64,000 nucleotides of DNA from contig DAHUZK010000023.1 in assembly GCA_027306605.1 (NCBI GenBank), forward strand, positions 1-64,000, read 5' to 3'. The notes beneath the pieces were generated by a model that was not told the DNA's origin, did no database searches, and saw only the letters and a program-made list of their open reading frames with translations. Of the stretch, positions 58,343-64,000 are shown piece by piece. The translations under genes and the position numbers were made by a program. Position 1 is the first letter of the stretch; each line of letters starts with the position of its first letter. The stretch comes from Acidimicrobiaceae bacterium (GTDB lineage: Bacteria > Actinomycetota > Acidimicrobiia > Acidimicrobiales > RAAP-2).

Positions 58343-59107
58343 TCAGTCCGGTCCGGCGGATCCGGGTTCGGGTCCGCCCACGACGAGCGTCGCCATGCGG
58401 CGCGCCAGGTTGACGGCGTGGTCCCCGAAACGCTCGTAGAAGCGCGCCACCATCGCCAGCTCGATCGCCACCGGCAGGGGCATGGTGCCGGCGACCAGCT
58501 CCGCCGTGAGGGTGACGTGGAGGTCGTCGAGCTCGTCGTCGAGGTCGTCGATCACGGTGGCGGCGTCGGCCCCGCGCTCGGCGAAGGCGTCCGCCGTCTC
58601 CCGCCAGATGGTCGTCGCCACCTCGCCCATGCGTTCGACCAGGCCCCTGCTGCGGGCGGACATCTCGGCGCCGAGCCCACGAGCGGCCCGGCGCGCGATG
58701 TGCTCGGCCAGATCACCGTTGCGCTCGAGGTCCGGCAGCATGCGCAGGATCGCCACGTACTCGCGCCGCTCGTCGGCGGTGGTCTCCCCGTGGACGAGCT
58801 GACCCTGCACCGTCGTCGAGATCTGACCGATGAGGCGGTCGACCACGTCGTCGCGCTTGACCAGCTCCTTCGCGGCCTCGCGGTCGCCCGCCAGCAAGGC
58901 GTGGGTGGCACCGGCGATGCCCTCGCCGACCAGAGCGAAGACCTGTGCGAAGAGCCAGTCGATCTCGTGGGGCTCGGGCATCGTGCGCGGCCACAGCGGC
59001 TGCTCGACGGGGAGCGGCCGGACCTCGGAGGACGCCGGTGCGTCCCCACGGGTCGGCACGGGTGCGCTGGACTTCGTGCTCCCGAGCTTGAACGGCATCC
59101 CGGTCAC
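58343..59107 (-). CDS. phoU: PhoU-like phosphate regulatory protein
   Basis: Two PhoU helical repeats, DLERNGDLAEHIARRA and FYERFGDHAVNLARRM. Confidence 0.9.
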   Translation of the reverse strand: MTGMPFKLGSTKSSAPVPTRGDAPASSEVRPLPVEQPLWPRTMPEPHEIDWLFAQVFALVGEGIAGATHALLAGDREAAKELVKRDDVVDRLIGQISTTVQGQLVHGETTADERREYVAILRMLPDLERNGDLAEHIARRAARGLGAEMSARSRGLVERMGEVATTIWRETADAFAERGADAATVIDDLDDELDDLHVTLTAELVAGTMPLPVAIELAMVARFYERFGDHAVNLARRMATLVVGGPEPGSAGPD

Positions 59108-59212
59108 GCTATCGGCAATCCCCCTGCGTGACGACCGGGATCCCCGGCACGCAACGGTGCAGGCGACGCAGCATCACCCATCGCTGTCACAGCCCACCGT
59201 TACCGTGCATCC

Positions 59213-60676
59213 ATGCTCATCGGAATGGTCGTCGGGCTGGCGGCGGGCTTGGCGATCGGCGTTGCATGGCAGCTCTGGCGCACGTCGCGCGTCACCGCCG
59301 CGGCCCGGCTCGCCGAGAGCCGGCTGGCGGATGCACGGACGGCCGCGGCCGAGCAGGCGGCGGCGCTGCGCGCGGCGACCGAAGCGGCCGCGGCAGCCGA
59401 GACGGCACGGGCGGTGGCCGAGTCCGAGCGTGAGCAGTGGCGCCGGCTCGAGGTGGAGGTGGCGCAGCGAGCCGAGGAGGAGCGCGCCCGGCTGGCCGGC
59501 ACGTTCGCCGAACTGTCGGCCCGAGCGCTGGCCCAGAACAGCGAGCAGTTCCTCGCGTTGGCCGACACCAAGCTGCACGACGCGCAGCGGGCGTCGCAGG
59601 GCGACCTGGCCCGGCGCCAAGAAGCCATCGCCGACCTGCTGCACCCGCTGAGCGACATGCTGGCCCGCTACGAGCGCGGCCTCCAGCAGATGGAGCTCGA
59701 ACGCAAGGGTGCCTACGCCACGCTGAACGAGCGGGTCGCCGCGCTGCATCTGGGCCACGAGCAGCTGCAGAAGGAGACCAGGAACCTCGTGACGGCGCTG
59801 CGCTCACCCCACACGCGGGGGCGCTGGGGCGAGATGACCCTGCGCAACGCCGTGGAAGCCGCCGGCATGATCGAGCACTGCGACTTCGAGGAGCAGAAGA
59901 CGAGAGCCACCGAGGACGGCGCCCTGCGACCCGACATGGTCGTGCACCTGCCGGGCGGGGGCGAGGTGGTCATCGACGCCAAGGTGCCCCTCGACGCCTT
60001 CCTCCAGGTGGCAGAGGCCGGTGACGAGGAGACCCGCAAGGCGCTGCTGGGCCGGCACGCCCGCCAGCTGCGGACGCACGTCGAGCAGTTGGCCAAGAAG
60101 GAGTACTGGCGCCAGTTCCCACGGTCTCCCGAGTTCGTCGTCGCCTTCGTGCCGGGCGAACCGCTCCTCGCCGCAGCCTGCGAGGCGGATCCGTCCCTCC
60201 AGGACTACGCCATCTCCAGGCGCATCGTGCTGGCGACACCGAACACTCTGGTCGCCGCGTTGCGGACGATCGCGCTCTCGTGGAAGCAGGAGACACTGGC
60301 CGACAACGCGCGGCAGGTGCAACAGCTCGGTGCCGAGCTCTACGAGCGCCTGCGCACCATGACCGGGCACATGCAGACGCTCCAGCGCAGCCTGACGTCG
60401 AGCGTGGAGGCCTACAACAAGGCGGTCGGATCGCTCGAGACGCGCGTCCTCGTCTCGGCGCGCAAGTTCCCCGACCTCGGCGTGGTCGGCGGCGAGAGCC
60501 CCGGCATCGCGGAGCTCTCCACCATCGACGCGGCACCACGCCACCTCCAGGCGGTCGACTTCGTGGGTGAGCCGCCGGCATTCGCCGGCGAAGGAGCGGA
60601 GGGGGAGCCGACGCTCCTCGCACTCCCGGCCGACGGCGGAACCGGCGCCGGCGCCGGCACGGGCACCTCCGGCTGA
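59213..60676 (+). CDS. rmuC: DNA recombination protein RmuC
   Basis: N-terminal TM and coiled-coil, GRWGEMTLRNAVEAAGM, RPDMVVHLPGGGEVVIDAKVPLDAFL. Confidence 0.94.
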   Translation: MLIGMVVGLAAGLAIGVAWQLWRTSRVTAAARLAESRLADARTAAAEQAAALRAATEAAAAAETARAVAESEREQWRRLEVEVAQRAEEERARLAGTFAELSARALAQNSEQFLALADTKLHDAQRASQGDLARRQEAIADLLHPLSDMLARYERGLQQMELERKGAYATLNERVAALHLGHEQLQKETRNLVTALRSPHTRGRWGEMTLRNAVEAAGMIEHCDFEEQKTRATEDGALRPDMVVHLPGGGEVVIDAKVPLDAFLQVAEAGDEETRKALLGRHARQLRTHVEQLAKKEYWRQFPRSPEFVVAFVPGEPLLAAACEADPSLQDYAISRRIVLATPNTLVAALRTIALSWKQETLADNARQVQQLGAELYERLRTMTGHMQTLQRSLTSSVEAYNKAVGSLETRVLVSARKFPDLGVVGGESPGIAELSTIDAAPRHLQAVDFVGEPPAFAGEGAEGEPTLLALPADGGTGAGAGTGTSG

Positions 60677-60729
60677 CCGCGTCGCTCCCGCACGCCGGGG
60701 CGGAAGCAGCGGCGGCGTACTCTGCCCCG

Positions 60730-63700
60730 GTGCTCCATGTGCACCGCTCCGACCGTGCCGACGACCTCGTCGCCATGTTGGGTGACCTCCTGGCGGAGCC
60801 ACTGGACGACCCGATGACGACCGAGGTGGTGTCGGTGCCGACCCAGGGCATCGAGCGCTGGCTGGCGCAACGCCTTGCCGGCCGGCTCGGTACGAGCGCG
60901 GGCCGGGGCGACGGCATCTGCGCCAACGTCGCCTTCCCCTTCCCCGGCGGCGTGGTCGCCGGCGCGCTGGCCGCCGCGTCCGGACTCGACCCCGCCGCCG
61001 ACCCCTGGCTGCCGGAGCGATCGGTGTGGCCCCTGCTCGAGGTGGTCGACGCGCACTTCGACGAGCCGTGGCTGGCGCCACTGGCCCAGCACATCGCGCA
61101 CGCGGAGCCGGCGCCGGGCTCCAAGCACTTCTCGACCATCCGGCACATGGCGGACCTCTTCGACCGCTACGCCGTGCACCGCCCCGACATGGTCCGGCGT
61201 TGGGCGGCGGGGGAGCAGGCCGAGGACGATCCGCGCTGGCAGGTCGAGCTCTGGCGCCTCCTGCGGGCCCGCATCGGACGGCCGAGCCCGGCAGAGCGGC
61301 TGCACGAGGCGTGCCGGCGCCTGCGCCACGAGCCCGAGCTCCTCGACCTCCCACCCCGCCTCTCGATGTTCGGGCTGACCCGGCTGGCCGCCAGCTCTCT
61401 CGAGGTGCTGGAGGCGATGGCCGCCGGACGGGAGGTGCACCTCTTCCTGCTGCACCCCTCGCCCGTGCTGTGGCGCCGACTGGAGCCCGACGTCGACGCG
61501 TCCTCGCGCTTCGTGCTGCGCCGGGAGGACCCCACGGCCGCCTGCGCCCGCAACCCCCTCCTGTCGTCGTGGGGCCGCGACGCCCGTGAGATGCAACTCG
61601 TCCTCGGCGCGGCCGTCCCCCACGGCGGGGAGCCCGCGGGCGAGCGGCCAGAGGAGGCACCGAGCCTGCTGCGCCGCCTCCAGGACGACATCCGGCTCGA
61701 CCGCCTTCCGGCGGGCACGGGCAGCGGCCGCGACGAGGCGCGGCCGCTCCTCGACCCCGACGACGACAGCCTGCGCGTCCACGCGTGCCACGGGCGGGGG
61801 CGGCAGGTCGAGGTGCTGCGCGACGCCATCTTGCACCTGCTCGAAGCGGATCCCTCGCTCGAGCCGCGCGACGTCATCGTCCTGTGCCCCGACATCGAGA
61901 AGTTCGCCCCACTCGTCCAGGCCACCTTCGGAGGGGGGGATCGACGGGAGGACTCGGCCGACCCCACCCGCAGCCTCGAGATACGCCTGGCCGACCGGTC
62001 GCTGCGCCAGACGAACCCCGTCATGGGGGTCCTGGCGGAGGTGCTCGAGCTAGCCGCGGCGAGGATCACCGCCACCGAGGTCCTGGACCTGGCGGGACGG
62101 GACCCGGTCCGCCGCCGCTTCCGCTTCAGCGACGACGACCTCCTCCGGCTCGAGGAGTGGGTCGACGGCGCCTTCGTCCGCTGGGGCTTCGACGCCGCTC
62201 ACCGCCGGGCCTTCCACCTGGCCGATGTGGGCTCCAACACCTGGGAGTCCGGGCTGGACCGGATCCTGCTCGGTGTCGCCATGGCCGAGGAGCACCAGCG
62301 CCTGTTCGGCGGCACGCTGCCGCTCGACGACGTCGACATCGGTGACATCGACCTGGCGGGGAGGATGACCGAGTTCGTGCACCGCCTGCAGGCGGCACTG
62401 GACGCGCTGGCGGGCACGGCGACGGTCGAAGGGTGGGCGGCGATCCTGTCCTCGGTCTCGGACTCCCTCACGGCGACGAGCCCGCGGGACGCCTGGCAGC
62501 GAGCGCAGCTCACCGGGTTGCTCGACGAGCTCGTGGCCGAGGCGGGCACGGAGCCGGGCGACGCCAACGGAGTGGCGCTCAGCTGCGACGACATCCGCTC
62601 CATCGTGGCGGAGCGCCTGAAGGGAAGGCCGACGCGAGCGAACTTCCGCACCGGCCATCTCACCGTCTGCACCCTGGTGCCGATGCGCTCCATCCCGCAC
62701 CGGGTCGTGTGCCTGCTCGGCCTGGACGACGGCAGCTTCCCACGCCACGTCGAGAAGGACGGCGACGACCTCACGGCGCGCGCACCGCGGGTCGGAGACC
62801 GTGACCCGCGCAGCGAGGACCGCCAGTTGCTGCTCGACGCGCTGCTGGCCGCCCGCCAGCACCTCGTCATCACCTACACGGGCCGGGACGAGCGGTCGAA
62901 CCTGCACCGCCCTCCGGCCGTGCCGGTCGGCGAGCTGCTCGACGTCGTCGATCACACGGTGCGCGTCGAGAGCGGGCGCGCCCGCGACGCCGTCGTGGTC
63001 TCCCATCCTCTCCAGCCCTTCGATCCGAAGAACTTCGTGCAGGGCCAACTGGTGGCGGGGAGCCCGTGGAGCTTCGACCGGCTGCACCTCGACGGGGCGC
63101 GGGCCGCGCACACCTCCCGGCGGGCGGCACCGGTCTTCCTCGGCCACACCCTGGCGCCGATCGAGCCCGGCCGGATCGGTCTGGACGACCTCGACCGCTT
63201 CCTGCGCCATCCGGTGCGGGCCTTCCTGCGCGAGCGCCTCGGGATCTCGCTGCGCGACAGGACCCGGGAGCTCGAGGACGCCATCCCCATCGAGCTCGAC
63301 GGCCTCGAGAAATGGCAGGTGGCCGAGCGCATGCTCCAGGCCCAGCTGGCGGGAGCGAGCCAGGAGGCATGCCTCGAGGCCGAACTGGCCCGGGGCGCGC
63401 TCCCGCCCGGCCAACTCTCGGGTCCCCTGCTGGGCGAGATCTCCGCCGCCCTCGACGAGCTCGTGCGCCTCGGACGGGTGGAGACCGAGCCGGCCTCGCA
63501 CGAGATCCGGGTCGAGCTCTCGGGCGGCTGGAGCGTCGAGGGCACGGTGACCGGTGTGCGGGGCGACGTCCTGCACGCGGTCACCTATTCGCGGCTCGGC
63601 CCGGCGGCGCGCCTGGTGGCCTGGCTGCGGCTGCTGGCCCTGAGCGCCACCGAGCCCGAGCGGGCCTTCGAGGCCTGCACCATCGGGCGGGGACGAACGC

Positions 63701-64000
63701 GGCGCGCCAAGGTCGCAGTGGCCCGCCTGGGCGCGCTGGGTCCCGACCCCTCCGCCCGGCGCCGGAGCGCACTCCGGCACCTGGACGACCTGGTCGACCT
63801 CTACCGACGCGGCATGCGTGAGCCGCTCCCGCTCCCGTGCCGGACGGCCGCCGCCTGGGCCGAGGCGGTGGCGCTCGACAGGGACCCCGCCGGGGCGGCC
63901 CGCGAGTGGACCTCGGGCTACGACTTCGACAAGGAGGACAAGGAGCCCGAACACCTGCTCGTCCTGCGCGGCCGGCTGACCTTCGACGAGATGCTGGCAC
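60730..64000 (+). CDS. recC: Exodeoxyribonuclease V gamma subunit RecC (truncated by window end; missing from the ORF track)
   Basis: Open frame-1 reading from GTG 60730 to the window edge: VPTQGIERWLAQRLAG, GICANVAFPFPGG, FGLTRLAASSLEVL, LRVHACHGRGRQVEVLRDAIL, VCLLGLDDGSFPR. Confidence 0.93.
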   Translation, partial: MLHVHRSDRADDLVAMLGDLLAEPLDDPMTTEVVSVPTQGIERWLAQRLAGRLGTSAGRGDGICANVAFPFPGGVVAGALAAASGLDPAADPWLPERSVWPLLEVVDAHFDEPWLAPLAQHIAHAEPAPGSKHFSTIRHMADLFDRYAVHRPDMVRRWAAGEQAEDDPRWQVELWRLLRARIGRPSPAERLHEACRRLRHEPELLDLPPRLSMFGLTRLAASSLEVLEAMAAGREVHLFLLHPSPVLWRRLEPDVDASSRFVLRREDPTAACARNPLLSSWGRDAREMQLVLGAAVPHGGEPAGERPEEAPSLLRRLQDDIRLDRLPAGTGSGRDEARPLLDPDDDSLRVHACHGRGRQVEVLRDAILHLLEADPSLEPRDVIVLCPDIEKFAPLVQATFGGGDRREDSADPTRSLEIRLADRSLRQTNPVMGVLAEVLELAAARITATEVLDLAGRDPVRRRFRFSDDDLLRLEEWVDGAFVRWGFDAAHRRAFHLADVGSNTWESGLDRILLGVAMAEEHQRLFGGTLPLDDVDIGDIDLAGRMTEFVHRLQAALDALAGTATVEGWAAILSSVSDSLTATSPRDAWQRAQLTGLLDELVAEAGTEPGDANGVALSCDDIRSIVAERLKGRPTRANFRTGHLTVCTLVPMRSIPHRVVCLLGLDDGSFPRHVEKDGDDLTARAPRVGDRDPRSEDRQLLLDALLAARQHLVITYTGRDERSNLHRPPAVPVGELLDVVDHTVRVESGRARDAVVVSHPLQPFDPKNFVQGQLVAGSPWSFDRLHLDGARAAHTSRRAAPVFLGHTLAPIEPGRIGLDDLDRFLRHPVRAFLRERLGISLRDRTRELEDAIPIELDGLEKWQVAERMLQAQLAGASQEACLEAELARGALPPGQLSGPLLGEISAALDELVRLGRVETEPASHEIRVELSGGWSVEGTVTGVRGDVLHAVTYSRLGPAARLVAWLRLLALSATEPERAFEACTIGRGRTRRAKVAVARLGALGPDPSARRRSALRHLDDLVDLYRRGMREPLPLPCRTAAAWAEAVALDRDPAGAAREWTSGYDFDKEDKEPEHLLVLRGRLTFDEMLA

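Overview
High-GC actinobacterial-type chromosomal segment (probably Acidimicrobiia-like; inferred from gene content only). It is densely coding on both strands. I saw no clear mobile element, prophage, rRNA or CRISPR array. Recognisable blocks: a MarR/MFS divergent pair; a PAS-GGDEF-EAL protein; menB; SHOCT/PLDc_N and DUF6325 small membrane/stress proteins; a TetR-P450 operon facing an SDR/M20/acyl-CoA dehydrogenase/nitrobindin-like operon; a pst phosphate-transport locus in the order pstB-pstS-pstC-pstA with candidate PHO boxes and a striking double hairpin at the pstS/pstC junction; a divergent LLM oxidoreductase pair; a PLC-like phosphoesterase; a MarP-like protease divergent from a Cys-paired BNR lipoprotein; GH15-glucose dehydrogenase-MBL; two tRNA-Ser genes near tadA; and SRP RNA (ffs)-dnaX-recR-asd-phoU(-)-rmuC-recC. 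The supplied ORF track omits recC, which runs off the right edge, and covers ffs with a spurious N-terminal extension of dnaX. A recurrent feature is short low-copy tandem duplications (17-32 bp) at gene boundaries. All family calls come from reading sequences and motifs by eye; no database search was run.
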